Assembly: GCA_016222825.1 (NCBI GenBank)
Contig: JACRQF010000006.1
Location: forward strand, 62,001 to 126,000
DNA length: 64,000 bases
Direction: 5' to 3'
Origin: Verrucomicrobiota bacterium
Lineage (GTDB): Bacteria > Verrucomicrobiota > Verrucomicrobiia > CAIQCK01
Shown: positions 1 to 7,888 of the stretch, in pieces
Numbering within the stretch: the first letter of the stretch is position 1
How the letters are laid out: each line of letters opens with the position of its first letter
Made by a program: the position numbers and the translations under genes
Notes under the pieces: model-generated
What the model saw: the letters and a program-made list of their open reading frames with translations, nothing else
What the model was told of the DNA's origin: nothing
Databases searched by the model: none

Positions 1-690
1 ACTTCTCCGGGCAGCGCTGTTGCGCGATGGCGTAACAAATCGGTTCTGTGGCTTCGGAAGCACACCCCCGATTCAAGATTGGCCGAAGAGTTTCTTACAA
101 TTCCAGCGCCCAACCATGAAGGACGCGGGCTTAGTCATGGAAACGTGAAGAACATCCAGCGGGCACTTCGCGTCTTCCTACGTGCGCGCGACCTTCTTCC
201 GTTTTTAGCTGCCGATAGGCAGGCTCGGATACCTCGTCCGGAGAACGCAAAAAAGGTATTTGTTGTTCACGGCCACAACGACGCATTGAAGACAGCCGCC
301 GCACGGCTACTTACAAAGCTACAACTTGAACCAATCATTCTGCATGAGCAGCCAAACAAGAGCAGAACGATTATCGAGAAGTTCCTCGATTACAGCGATG
401 TTGCGTTCGCGTTGGTGCTTCTAACGGCGGATGATTGGGGTGGACTCGTTAACGGGCCGCCTGAAAGCTACAATCGTCGCGCACGACAAAACGTAATTTT
501 AGAGTTGGGCTTCTTCATTGGCCGCCTTGGTCGCGAGCGAGTCGTTGCGATCTACGAAGCGGGAGTTGAAATTCCTTCTGATTATAGTGGAGTTCTATTC
601 ATTCCTTTCGATTCCGGCGGTATTTGGCAATACCAAGCCGCTAAGGAGATGAAGGCAGCCGGAATTAAGATAGATATGAGCCACATTTGA
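1..690 (+). CDS. TIR-like nucleotide-binding domain protein (5' end outside window)
   Basis: The frame is open from base 1, so the TTG start in the ORF track at 79 is probably internal and the gene begins upstream of the window. The C-terminal ~150 residues match the TIR-like/CAP12 family (PF10137 type): a first strand VFVVHGHND, a segment on induced disease-like 'KSRTIIEKFLDYSDVAFALV', the ADDWGG turn, and NVILELGFFIGRLG, whose Glu is the expected catalytic or ligand-binding residue. Such domains act as NAD-cleaving or nucleotide-sensing effectors in anti-phage systems. No partner gene is visible downstream, so any system would lie to the left. The fold call is good; the biological role is inferred. 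Confidence 0.75.
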   Translation, partial: TSPGSAVARWRNKSVLWLRKHTPDSRLAEEFLTIPAPNHEGRGLSHGNVKNIQRALRVFLRARDLLPFLAADRQARIPRPENAKKVFVVHGHNDALKTAAARLLTKLQLEPIILHEQPNKSRTIIEKFLDYSDVAFALVLLTADDWGGLVNGPPESYNRRARQNVILELGFFIGRLGRERVVAIYEAGVEIPSDYSGVLFIPFDSGGIWQYQAAKEMKAAGIKIDMSHI

Positions 691-766
691 CGAGTGATTG
701 ACACGCAGTGGCAATCGCCCGCCATTGGAGCAGTCCTTACGCGTAGAGTGTTCAGTAGCCTGAGTT

Positions 767-1087
767 TCACTTCGCATCGAGCCGGTCGAGCCGTAGCAGG
801 ACGGCGCCGAAGTCGAGGGCGCGCTGGCCGGGGACGAGGTAGCAGGCGGGGATGCTGTAGCAGTTGCCGTAGCCACGCCGCAGGAGGCCGAACGCCACGA
901 GGAGGGCGAGGTGTTTGGAGATGTTGGAGCGTGGGACACCGATGCGCTTGGCCAGTTCGCTGGCCGGGAGTGGCTCACCCTTGAGCAGTTCGTCGAACAT
1001 GCGCCAGCGTGTCATGTCGGAAGCGGCCCGGATGGCGATTTTCAATGGGATGACAGGCATCTGTGAGGCTGTGGTGGGTGTGTTCAT
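767..1087 (-). CDS. ArsR-family winged-helix transcriptional regulator
   Basis: A 106-residue protein that is essentially a single winged helix-turn-helix. IAIRAASDMTRWRMFDELL is the first helix pair, LPASELAKRIGVPRSNISKHLALL the recognition helix, and GLLRRGYGNCYSIP the wing. This is the ArsR arrangement, but the family's metal-binding ELCVC-type motif is absent, so it is probably not an arsenic sensor. The start is an ATG (complement 1085-1087). A decayed 21-bp repeat array lies immediately upstream on the same strand, so the promoter is presumably in the 60 bp between. The target is unknown. Confidence 0.8.
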   Translation of the reverse strand: MNTPTTASQMPVIPLKIAIRAASDMTRWRMFDELLKGEPLPASELAKRIGVPRSNISKHLALLVAFGLLRRGYGNCYSIPACYLVPGQRALDFGAVLLRLDRLDAK

Positions 1088-1144
1088 GGGATTTGGTCTG
1101 GTTTTCTGATGGTTTTAGCAAGTTCTCAGGCGATTGACAAGGGT

Positions 1145-1396
1145 CATCGGGGAATAGAGGTTCTTCATCGGTGACTGTAGCTTAACCATGAGTGATTGTA
1201 GCATATTCATCGGTAACTATACATTCTTTGCAGGTGAATAGAGTTTCTTAGTCTGGGAATAGAGTATATCCATCGGTTGCTGGAGTTTCGTAATCGGTGA
1301 GTAGAGTATAGTCGTCGGTGAACAGAGTTTCTTCGTCAGGAATTGGAGATTGTCTTCCGGGAGTCTGAGTTTCGGGCTCGGTGGGGTGAGGACGTC
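1145..1396 (-). repeat. Degenerate 21-bp tandem array reading as heptapeptides
   Basis: Twelve consecutive units of exactly 21 bp, for example catcggtgactgtagcttaac. On the minus strand each unit reads as a heptad with consensus (K/T)(K/I)L(Y/Q)SP(x), such as KKLYSPA, TILYSPI and VKLQSPM. One unit contains an in-frame TAG (1214-1216), after which the same frame continues through four more units to a TAA, so it looks like a broken repeat-protein gene. The phase never slips. Constant phase and conserved codon positions suggest past translation; the product is unknown. Confidence 0.75.
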
Positions 1397-1554
1397 GCTC
1401 TGCCGTGTGACATCCGCCTTCAGTGAAGCGCGCTCTTTGTTGCGGGAGTGGACGACGTGAGTTTCCTGGCTGGGATCCGATCGCGCGGTGCCGCGAAGGC
1501 CGAACGCCTCTGCTCCATTCATGATGCGTGTCATCGGCGCGGCGGTGGCGGCGC

Positions 1555-1606
1555 GAAATGACGTTGCCGGGAGACGGGGGGGCTTGCTAGGTTGGCGGCA
1601 TGATGA
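1555..1606 (+). repeat. Copy A of duplicated promoter/start block
   Basis: This 52-bp block matches 2605-2656 at 50 of 52 positions. Each copy contains TTGCCG, about 18 bp, TAGGTT, and then ATG about 12 bp later. In this copy the reading frame after the ATG stops after ten codons, so it drives no gene now. It looks like the remnant left when the start region of the downstream propeller gene was duplicated around the methyltransferase. Confidence 0.7.
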
Positions 1607-1730
1607 AGAGATGGTTCTCGCGCTGGCGATGAAGGCCGGGGTGGAGACGCTCATGAAAGGCGGCGGCGCGCGCGCAGCGGTGATCGGCGGTTGTGGATGG
1701 CCTTGACGTTGGTGAACCAGGATTAGGACT

Positions 1731-2567
1731 ATGAAACTGTCAGCATTGCGAAAGAAGCTCAATTTCTTCGGCGACTCCTCCGAGTGGAAGGACGGGATCA
1801 CGCCATCCATCGGCGGCGGTGACGCCAAGATGCTCATCCGGCTGCTGAACAAGGTCAAACGCGAGAACATGGCGGCCCTCGAAGTCGGGAGTTGGGTGGG
1901 CAACGGCAGCACGCGCGTCATCACGAACCACATCCGGGACCTCCACGCCGTTTTCTACTGCGTGGACACCTGGGCGGGCAGCGAGAACGTCCCGTTCCAC
2001 CAGGAGTTCCGCAAGCGCTACAACACCTTCTTCGAGGTCTTCGCCGACAACGTGCGGGCCTACAACGGGCAGGACATCGTCCGGCCGCTGGTCATGCCAA
2101 GCACCCAGGCATGTGTCCTTTTCCCGGACAAGAGCCTGGACTTTGTCTTCATTGATGGCAACCACGGCTACAGCTACGTGAAGCAGGACATCCTCGCGTG
2201 GCTGCCGAAGATCAAGCCGGGCGGCGTCATCTGCGGACACGACTGCGACGCGTGCTACGCGGACCTGGATCCGAAGCTGAGGGCCGAGAGCGACCCGCAC
2301 GTCGAGGATGATTATTACGAGAACAAGGGCCATCCGGGGCCGAAGGCGTTCCACGCGGGCGTGGTCAAGGCCGTGCATGAGGTCTTCGACGGGAAAGCGA
2401 CACTCTGGTTCAAGTTGAAAGGCTCCACGTCCGTATGGAGCCACAGGCCCGGCAGCCTGATGGACCGCTTGCGCGTTTCCATCGGTGGCGGCGCACCCGC
2501 ATCGCGGGAAGAGTCGGTTGGGGGCAAAGCCTGGCCGAAGCCGACGCCGTGGCCGGCTGCGAATTGA
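1731..2567 (+). CDS. Class I SAM-dependent methyltransferase (Methyltransf_24 type)
   Basis: A 278-residue soluble protein. The SAM-binding glycine loop is ALEVGSWVGNGST (near residue 46), followed by an acidic end of strand 2 (YCVDTWAG) and the family hallmark DFVFIDGNHGYSYVKQDI. After this comes KPGGVICGHDCD, whose GHD is typical of Methyltransf_24 proteins acting on sugars or cell-surface metabolites. The ATG at 1731 is preceded by AGGATTAGGA. The gene is flanked by two copies of a 52-bp block, suggesting it was inserted or trapped there by duplication. The last ~50 residues are low in complexity and may be acquired read-through. The acceptor substrate is unknown. Confidence 0.8.
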   Translation: MKLSALRKKLNFFGDSSEWKDGITPSIGGGDAKMLIRLLNKVKRENMAALEVGSWVGNGSTRVITNHIRDLHAVFYCVDTWAGSENVPFHQEFRKRYNTFFEVFADNVRAYNGQDIVRPLVMPSTQACVLFPDKSLDFVFIDGNHGYSYVKQDILAWLPKIKPGGVICGHDCDACYADLDPKLRAESDPHVEDDYYENKGHPGPKAFHAGVVKAVHEVFDGKATLWFKLKGSTSVWSHRPGSLMDRLRVSIGGGAPASREESVGGKAWPKPTPWPAAN

Positions 2568-2604
2568 TTGCTTGCGACTGGATGGAGCGGTTTGTGGACA
2601 GCAT

Positions 2605-2656
2605 GAAATGACGTTGCCGGGAAGCGGGGGGGCTTGCTAGGTTGGCGGCATGATGA
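2605..2656 (+). promoter_or_regulatory. Putative promoter of the propeller gene (copy B of 52-bp repeat)
   Basis: TTGCCG at 2614 and TAGGTT at 2638 have an 18-bp spacer, and the ATG follows within about a dozen bases, leaving an almost absent 5' leader with no Shine-Dalgarno sequence. The block is repeated at 1555-1606. The -35/-10 assignment is by eye. Confidence 0.45.
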
Positions 2657-3927
2657 TGAAACCGTTTGCTTTCGCGCTGGCGCTGGGGTGCGCATTCACG
2701 ACCTTCGTTTTCGCAGAGGAGAACTGGCCGCAGTTCCGCGGGCCGGATGGGATGGGGCACTCGGATGCCAAGGGGCTGCCAGTGACTTGGAGCGAAACGC
2801 AGAACATCAAGTGGAAAACGCCGATTCACGGCAAGGGCTGGTCGTCGCCGGTTATCTGGGGCAAACAAATCTGGATGACCACGGCGACGGAGGACGGCAA
2901 GCAGTTGTTCGTCGTCTGTGTGGACCGCGACACCGGGAAGATCCTCCACAACACGAAGCTGTTCGATGTCGAAACGCCGCAGTTCATCATCAAGCTCAAC
3001 AGCCCGGCCTCGCCGACGCCGGTGATCGAGGAAGGGCGCGTTTATGTGACGTTCGGAGACCCGGGCACGGCGTGCCTCGACACGAAGAGCGGGAAGGTGC
3101 TCTGGCAGCGGCGCGACTTGAATATCAACCACGTCCGCGGCGCCGGCGCGTCGCCAATCCTGTTCGGTAACCTGTTCATCGTGAACTTCGACGGCGGCGA
3201 TGCCCAATTTGTCGTCGCGCTCGACAAGAACACCGGCAAGACAGTGTGGAAGACCAACCGCACGATGGATTTCAAGGACCTCGACAAGGACGGCAAGCCG
3301 CAGCGGGAGGGCGACCTCCGCAAGGGGTTCACTACGCCGCTGATCGCGTCGTTCGGAGGCGCGCCGCCGATCCTCATTGATCCCGGCTCGATGGCGTTCT
3401 ACGCCTATGACCCGCTCACCGGCAAGGAACTCTGGCGCACCGAGGAACGCAAAAACCACTCCGTCGCCGTGCGCGTGTCGGTCGCCAACGGGTTGATTTA
3501 CGCCTGCACCGGCATGGGCAAAGCGTCGGTCTGGGCGATCAAGCCCGGCGGCAGCGGCGTCGTGACGGACACGCACGTCGTCTGGAAAGCCCCGCGCAAC
3601 GTGCCGACCATGCCCTCGCCCATCGTCATGGGCGACCTGCTCTTCATGGTGAGCGACAACGGCATCATCACCTGCCTCGATGCGAAGACCGGCGAGGTTG
3701 TGTGGGAGCAGAAAGTGGGCGGGGAGTTTTCCGCGTCGCCCATCTCAGCCGAGGGACGCATCTATTTCTTCGACCGCGAAGGCAAGGCGACGGTGATCGA
3801 AGCCGCGCGCGAGTTCAAACAAGTTGCCCAGAACCAGCTTGAGGACGGCTGCATGGCCTCCGCCGCCGTCTCTGGCAAGGCGCTGTTCGTGAGGACGCGG
3901 TCGGCGCTCTACCGCATCGAGAAGTAA
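2650..3927 (+). CDS. Secreted PQQ-like beta-propeller protein
   Basis: A 425-residue protein with a signal peptide (hydrophobic stretch ending near FVFAEE). It then carries WPQFRGPDGMG, the entry motif of planctomycete/verrucomicrobial PQQ_2 propellers, and successive blades with the repeat D..TGK..W (DRDTGKILHN, DTKSGKVLWQ, DKNTGKTVWK, DAKTGEVVWE). Propellers of this type are structural or binding domains in the periplasm; no dehydrogenase active site is visible. Three ATG codons open the gene (ATGATGATG), and 2650 is the first. The next gene is convergent, with a 14-bp gap. Confidence 0.85.
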   Translation: MMMKPFAFALALGCAFTTFVFAEENWPQFRGPDGMGHSDAKGLPVTWSETQNIKWKTPIHGKGWSSPVIWGKQIWMTTATEDGKQLFVVCVDRDTGKILHNTKLFDVETPQFIIKLNSPASPTPVIEEGRVYVTFGDPGTACLDTKSGKVLWQRRDLNINHVRGAGASPILFGNLFIVNFDGGDAQFVVALDKNTGKTVWKTNRTMDFKDLDKDGKPQREGDLRKGFTTPLIASFGGAPPILIDPGSMAFYAYDPLTGKELWRTEERKNHSVAVRVSVANGLIYACTGMGKASVWAIKPGGSGVVTDTHVVWKAPRNVPTMPSPIVMGDLLFMVSDNGIITCLDAKTGEVVWEQKVGGEFSASPISAEGRIYFFDREGKATVIEAAREFKQVAQNQLEDGCMASAAVSGKALFVRTRSALYRIEK

Positions 3928-3941
3928 GCCCCGGTTGAGCG

Positions 3942-4445
3942 CTATTTCGCGTTGGTGGCGGGCGTGTCCTTCTGCATCATCCGCACGCCCTCGGCTTTGA
4001 TCAGCTTGCCGGTGGCTTTGTCCCAATGCCGCGTGCGGACGGCCATGCGGTGCTTGCCGTGGCAGTCGGTGCAGACCTTGCGCTTGGCGGGGTCCTTGGC
4101 AAACGCCGCGTCGTGGTCTTCCACAGCGCGGAGTTTGGTCAGCGCATGGCACTTCGCGCAGCCGTCGAGAATCTTCTCTTTCGGGAACATGATCTCCGGC
4201 GGCGTCAGGCCGTCCTCGTCGGCGCTGTGGCGGTCGGACTCGCCGTGGCACTTCTCGCAGCCGACACCATGCTTCTCGTGGTTCTTCGCCAGTTCTTCCG
4301 TCTTGAAGTTGGCGTGGCAGACGAGGCAGTAGGAGTTGTCGGCGGGCTTCTTCGAGGCATCAGCCGCCATCGCGACGACCGCAACCGCGCAACTCGCGAC
4401 AATCAAACCGGCCAAAGCCGGACCTCCGAATGTGTTTCTAGACAT
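3942..4445 (-). CDS. Tetraheme c-type cytochrome
   Basis: The ORF track merges this with an upstream out-of-gene extension; the real start is the ATG at 4443-4445. The 167-residue product has an N-terminal hydrophobic export segment (about residues 9-28) and four heme c sites: CLVCH (40), CEKCH (63), CAKCH (96) and CTDCH (125). Scattered extra histidines could be distal ligands. It would sit in the periplasm and carry electrons. Its first 8 nt overlap the end of the aldo/keto reductase gene (ATGTCTAG), implying translational coupling, so the two probably act together. Confidence 0.85.
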   Translation of the reverse strand: MSRNTFGGPALAGLIVASCAVAVVAMAADASKKPADNSYCLVCHANFKTEELAKNHEKHGVGCEKCHGESDRHSADEDGLTPPEIMFPKEKILDGCAKCHALTKLRAVEDHDAAFAKDPAKRKVCTDCHGKHRMAVRTRHWDKATGKLIKAEGVRMMQKDTPATNAK

Positions 4446-5556
4446 ATTCCCAATCCTTGAGCCAGTGATAGTCCGGTGTGAGCTTCGCCCACATCTCGCG
4501 CGCGATGGTCTGCAACTCCTTCTGCTCGGCGAGGTCGAGCTGGCGGCGCTCCTTGAGGGCGAGGACCATGTTGTCCACCTGCTTGGTGCTGATAAGGCCG
4601 GGGATCGGCGCGGTGATGGCGGGGTTGCCGAGAATGTAGCGGATGGTGAGCCGCGCGCGGCGGTCGTCCTCGGCCACCTCCGCGTGGTCGGGTGAGCCGT
4701 CGCCTTTGAAGATGGCGTTGCTGGCGAACGGTTTGATGCCGAAGATGCCAACGTCGTATTTGCGCACGGCGTCGAGGAAGCTGTCCACCGGCAATTCCTT
4801 CGAGCCGGCGGTGTAGGGCGTGCAGATGACCTGAATCACGTCGGGATATTTTTCGACGAGCATCTTGCCCCAAACGCGGTCGTGCGTGGAGAGGCCGGTG
4901 AAGCGGCACTTGCCCTGTTTCCTGGCGGTGGTGAGCGCCTCGATCATCGCCTCCACGTCGGCGTCGGAGTGCCGGCCGCCGCGCTCCAGCGCCATGAGCC
5001 GCCAGATGTCCACGTAGTCGAGCTTACAACGCTTCAGGCCGGCGTCGAAGAGTTCGAGCAGCTTCTTCGCGTTGCGGTTTTCGGGCACGCGCAGTTCGCT
5101 GGCCGGATGCGAGTAGCCGATATACATCGCGTCGCGCTTCTTGCTGAGGACCTTGCTGTAAACCTCCGGCTCGCTGTCGCCGGCGTAGTCAATGCAGTTG
5201 ATGCCGACCTTGATGCAGTAGTTGAGGACCTCCTCGCGGTTGCGCTGGAACGGCGCGGCGACGGCGGCGTCAGTCGGCGCGTTGTAGGGATTCACCGCGC
5301 TGTCCGTGCCGATGACTTTGTTGATGCGCTTCCAGTGACCGCCGAGGCAGACGGCGGAAACCCAGAGGCCCGTCTTGCCGAGACGGCGGTATTCCATGTC
5401 GGGGTTGTAGCTGCGGGTCTTCTTGAGCTCGGCGCGGTCGGCGTCGGTGATGGCGGCGCAGGTCGTGCGCGTCGTGGCGAGGCTGGCCGCGGCGACGGCG
5501 GCGCTGGTCTGGATGAATGAGCGGCGGGAAAGGCGGGAATCGCGGGTCTGTTTCAT
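4438..5556 (-). CDS. Tat-exported aldo/keto reductase
   Basis: A 372-residue protein with a twin-arginine signal (SRRSFIQTSAAVAAASLA) and then the AKR TIM barrel: MEYRRLGKTGLWVSAVCLGG, the catalytic Asp/Tyr region NCIDYAGDSEPEVYSKVL, a KLDYVDIWRLM strand, and a C-terminal cofactor-side segment PAITAPIPGLIST. This Tat-AKR family is common in Verrucomicrobiota and Planctomycetota and is usually linked to sugar oxidation or reduction outside the cytoplasm. It is coupled to the downstream tetraheme cytochrome. The physiological substrate and electron direction are not visible. Confidence 0.85.
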   Translation of the reverse strand: MKQTRDSRLSRRSFIQTSAAVAAASLATTRTTCAAITDADRAELKKTRSYNPDMEYRRLGKTGLWVSAVCLGGHWKRINKVIGTDSAVNPYNAPTDAAVAAPFQRNREEVLNYCIKVGINCIDYAGDSEPEVYSKVLSKKRDAMYIGYSHPASELRVPENRNAKKLLELFDAGLKRCKLDYVDIWRLMALERGGRHSDADVEAMIEALTTARKQGKCRFTGLSTHDRVWGKMLVEKYPDVIQVICTPYTAGSKELPVDSFLDAVRKYDVGIFGIKPFASNAIFKGDGSPDHAEVAEDDRRARLTIRYILGNPAITAPIPGLISTKQVDNMVLALKERRQLDLAEQKELQTIAREMWAKLTPDYHWLKDWEYV

Positions 5557-5621
5557 AGGCTACTATTGGTTGCGGGCTGATTCTATATCCGAGAACTGCG
5601 ATACAGGCAAGGATGCCGGCG

Positions 5622-6527
5622 CTACTTCGCCGGCGGCGGCCGCCAACTGCGCGGTTGCGGCTTCGGGCCGGCGGGCTTGCCGTCGAGTTGGGCGACGAGC
5701 CAGTCGAGGCCGTCGAGGTTGTCCTTGAGCCGTGCCTCGGCGTCCTCGCCGGTGTGGTTGAGGATGCCGATGGGGCCGCGGTAGCCGCTGTCGCGGATGG
5801 TCTTGAGCAACTGCAAATCGAGGTCGCCCTGACCGAGCGGGAGGATCTTCATGCCGCGCTTGTCGCCGCCCTTGGTAATGCCGTTGAGGTTCAGGCAGAG
5901 CAGGTAAGGCTTCATCGCGACGAGCGCGGCGGGAAAACGGTCGAGGTGGTCGTGGCCGTGATGGAGGTTATAGACGATGCCGACGTGTGCCGCGCCGTGC
6001 TGCTCGCGCAGGAGCTTCGTTACGGCGATCATGTTCTCCGGCTCGCCGCTCCAGCCGCCGTGGTTGTAGAGCGCGACTTTGCAGCCGAGCTTCCGCGCGC
6101 GCTCAACCAACGGAAGCATGCGCTGCGCCGCCAGCTTCACGCGCTCCTCCTGCGTCGGCGCTTCCGCCTTGGGCAGCATCACCCACAACTGCGGCGTGAC
6201 GCCGTGTTTCGGGAAGAGCTTGAACGCCTCTTCGTGCGTCCCCCAGAACGCCGTGAACTCGATGCCGTGCTTCTTCATCGCCACCATTTCCGCGTCGAAC
6301 GTCGGCACGTGCTCCGCGCGCCAGTCGTAGGCCTGCCGCTTGATGCCGAGCCGCTCCAGCATCACCGCGCGCTCCTCCGGGCCGCGTTTCTTGGCGTCGA
6401 ACGGCACAATGCACCACGCGACGAGGTTGTCGTGGGCGAAGATGTTTTGATCGGCGCGGGCGGGCGCGGCAGGCAGCAGGATGGCGGCGCACAGGGAGGC
6501 GATCAGGGCGACGGAAGTGGTTTTCAT
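5622..6527 (-). CDS. Secreted sugar phosphate isomerase/epimerase-like TIM barrel
   Basis: The chosen start is the ATG at 6525-6527, which gives the signal peptide MKTTSVALIASLCAAILL; the longer ORF adds seven upstream residues. The remaining ~280 residues fit the AP endonuclease 2/xylose isomerase-like TIM barrel, with KLGCKVALYNHGGWSG, NMIAVTKLL, HVGIVYNLHHGHD and a final GILNHTGED carrying His and Glu/Asp metal-ligand candidates. It may epimerise or isomerise sugars in the periplasm. It lies upstream of the aldo/keto reductase pair on the same strand with a 65-bp gap. Confidence 0.75.
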   Translation of the reverse strand: MKTTSVALIASLCAAILLPAAPARADQNIFAHDNLVAWCIVPFDAKKRGPEERAVMLERLGIKRQAYDWRAEHVPTFDAEMVAMKKHGIEFTAFWGTHEEAFKLFPKHGVTPQLWVMLPKAEAPTQEERVKLAAQRMLPLVERARKLGCKVALYNHGGWSGEPENMIAVTKLLREQHGAAHVGIVYNLHHGHDHLDRFPAALVAMKPYLLCLNLNGITKGGDKRGMKILPLGQGDLDLQLLKTIRDSGYRGPIGILNHTGEDAEARLKDNLDGLDWLVAQLDGKPAGPKPQPRSWRPPPAK

Positions 6528-6676
6528 CGTGGCCGGACTATGCCCCAACGCGGGCCGGATGGCTAGAACGCGCGCGCCACAAAGTTGAGCATAAGCGGCG
6601 AGGCGTCAGACCGGCCCTCGCCGTCACCGGTTGTTTTCTTGCGAACGCGGGGCGTGGCGATTATTATGGCGTGGCA

Positions 6677-7171
6677 ATGAAACGCCGTGCCATCTATCCC
6701 GGCAGCTTCGATCCCATCACGAACGGCCACCTCGACGTGGTTGAGCGTGCGCTAAGGCTTTTTGACGAGGTCGTCGTCGCCGTTGCCGTCAACATCCGCA
6801 AGGACCCGCTGTTCAGCGTCAAGGAGCGCCGCGAGATGCTCCAGCGCGCGGTGGGGCATCTGCCGCGCGTCACCGTGGACAGTTTCGAGACGTTGCTGAT
6901 GGATTACGCGCAGGAGAAGAAGGCGGTGGCGGTGGTGCGCGGGCTGCGGGCGGTGAGCGACTTCGAGTTCGAGTTCCAGATGGCGCTGATGAACCGCAAC
7001 CTGGCGCCGCAGGTGGAAACGGTGTTTTTGATGCCGAAAGACAACTACGTGTATCTGAGTTCGAGGATGATCAAGGAAATCGTCCGGCTGGGCGGCAGCG
7101 CGAAGGGTTTCGTGCCGCCGTATGTCGAGACGGCGCTCCAGCGCCGCCTTGGGAAAGGAGGCCGAAGATGA
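6677..7171 (+). CDS. coaD: Phosphopantetheine adenylyltransferase
   Basis: The penultimate enzyme of coenzyme A synthesis, converting 4'-phosphopantetheine and ATP to dephospho-CoA. About 164 residues is normal for the family. Hallmarks are YPGSFDPITNGHLDVVERA (nucleotidyltransferase T/HxGH motif), RGLRAVSDFEFEFQMALMN and the C-terminal YVYLSSRMIKEI. The ORF track starts at GTG 6671; ATG 6677 gives the canonical MKRRAIYPGSFDP start. The stop overlaps the ATG of yceD (ATGA, 7168-7171). Confidence 0.95.
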   Translation: MKRRAIYPGSFDPITNGHLDVVERALRLFDEVVVAVAVNIRKDPLFSVKERREMLQRAVGHLPRVTVDSFETLLMDYAQEKKAVAVVRGLRAVSDFEFEFQMALMNRNLAPQVETVFLMPKDNYVYLSSRMIKEIVRLGGSAKGFVPPYVETALQRRLGKGGRR

Positions 7172-7671
7172 AAATCAACCTGAGAAACTTCCCCGCCGAG
7201 GGACGCGACTTCGAGGGCGAGGATCCGGTGGAGATTCTGGATGTCAGCGACCCGGAATATCGCTTCGAATCGCCGGTCAACTACCGGTTGCACGGGCAGG
7301 TGTTGGGCCATGCGCTGGTGGTGACAGGCCGGGTTTGGACGTGCGTGGGCATCACTTGCGTGCGTTGTTTGAAGGATGCCGAGCGGCCCGTGGAGGTCCG
7401 GGACTTCGTGGTGCACCGTGAAATAGAGACCACGGAGGATTTCGCGGACTTGACTGAGAATCTGCGGGAAGATATTTTGCTGGCTCTTCCGCAGAACCCG
7501 TTGTGCAGCAAAGATTGCAGGGGCCTGTGCCCCGTCTGCGGTCAGGACCTGAACGAAAGAACTTGTTCGTGCGCGAAACAGGCGGCCAGCCCCGGCTCCA
7601 AGCGAGTCGAAGCCGGCAGCACGGGAACGCCCTGGAGCGCGCTCGATCGTATTAAAATCGCAAGAAAGTAG
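7168..7671 (+). CDS. yceD: YceD/DUF177 family protein
   Basis: A 167-residue member of the YceD (DUF177) family, linked to 23S rRNA processing and ribosome assembly and almost always encoded before rpmF. It carries the typical cysteine pairs CVRCLKDAERPVEV, CSKDCRGLCPVCGQDLN and a final CSC, so it probably binds metal. It starts in a 4-nt overlap with coaD and ends 7 nt before rpmF. The C-terminal linker SPGSKRVEAGSTGTPWSALDRI is somewhat long. Confidence 0.9.
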   Translation: MKINLRNFPAEGRDFEGEDPVEILDVSDPEYRFESPVNYRLHGQVLGHALVVTGRVWTCVGITCVRCLKDAERPVEVRDFVVHREIETTEDFADLTENLREDILLALPQNPLCSKDCRGLCPVCGQDLNERTCSCAKQAASPGSKRVEAGSTGTPWSALDRIKIARK

Positions 7672-7678
7672 AAGTAAT

Positions 7679-7864
7679 ATGGGCACCCCAAAACGTAAAA
7701 TGTCCAAGAGCCGGCAGCGCAGCCGGCGCAAGGCCAACAGTTGGCGCGCGCCGCAGACGGGCAAGTGCCCGCAGTGTGGCAGCAGCGCGCAACCTCACCG
7801 CGCGTGCCCCAGTTGCGGCTATTATAAGGGCCGCCAGGTCGTCTCCATCGAGGCGGGCGCCTAA
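7679..7864 (+). CDS. rpmF: 50S ribosomal protein L32
   Basis: A 61-residue protein with the invariant opening MGTPKRKMSKSRQRSRR and a four-cysteine zinc ribbon (CPQCGSSAQPHRACPSCGYY). Position between yceD and plsX is the standard bacterial arrangement. Confidence 0.97.
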   Translation: MGTPKRKMSKSRQRSRRKANSWRAPQTGKCPQCGSSAQPHRACPSCGYYKGRQVVSIEAGA

Positions 7865-7888
7865 GGGCGTCCGCGCGGCTCGCCGTTT

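Noticed and set aside
1145-1396. CRISPR array
   Set aside because: Units are contiguous 21-mers without spacers and without cas genes; likewise for 48691-48900.
1217-1933. 238-residue minus-strand ORF as a gene
   Set aside because: Most of it lies antisense to the methyltransferase start region and intergenic sequence; only the heptad part looks coding and it is interrupted.
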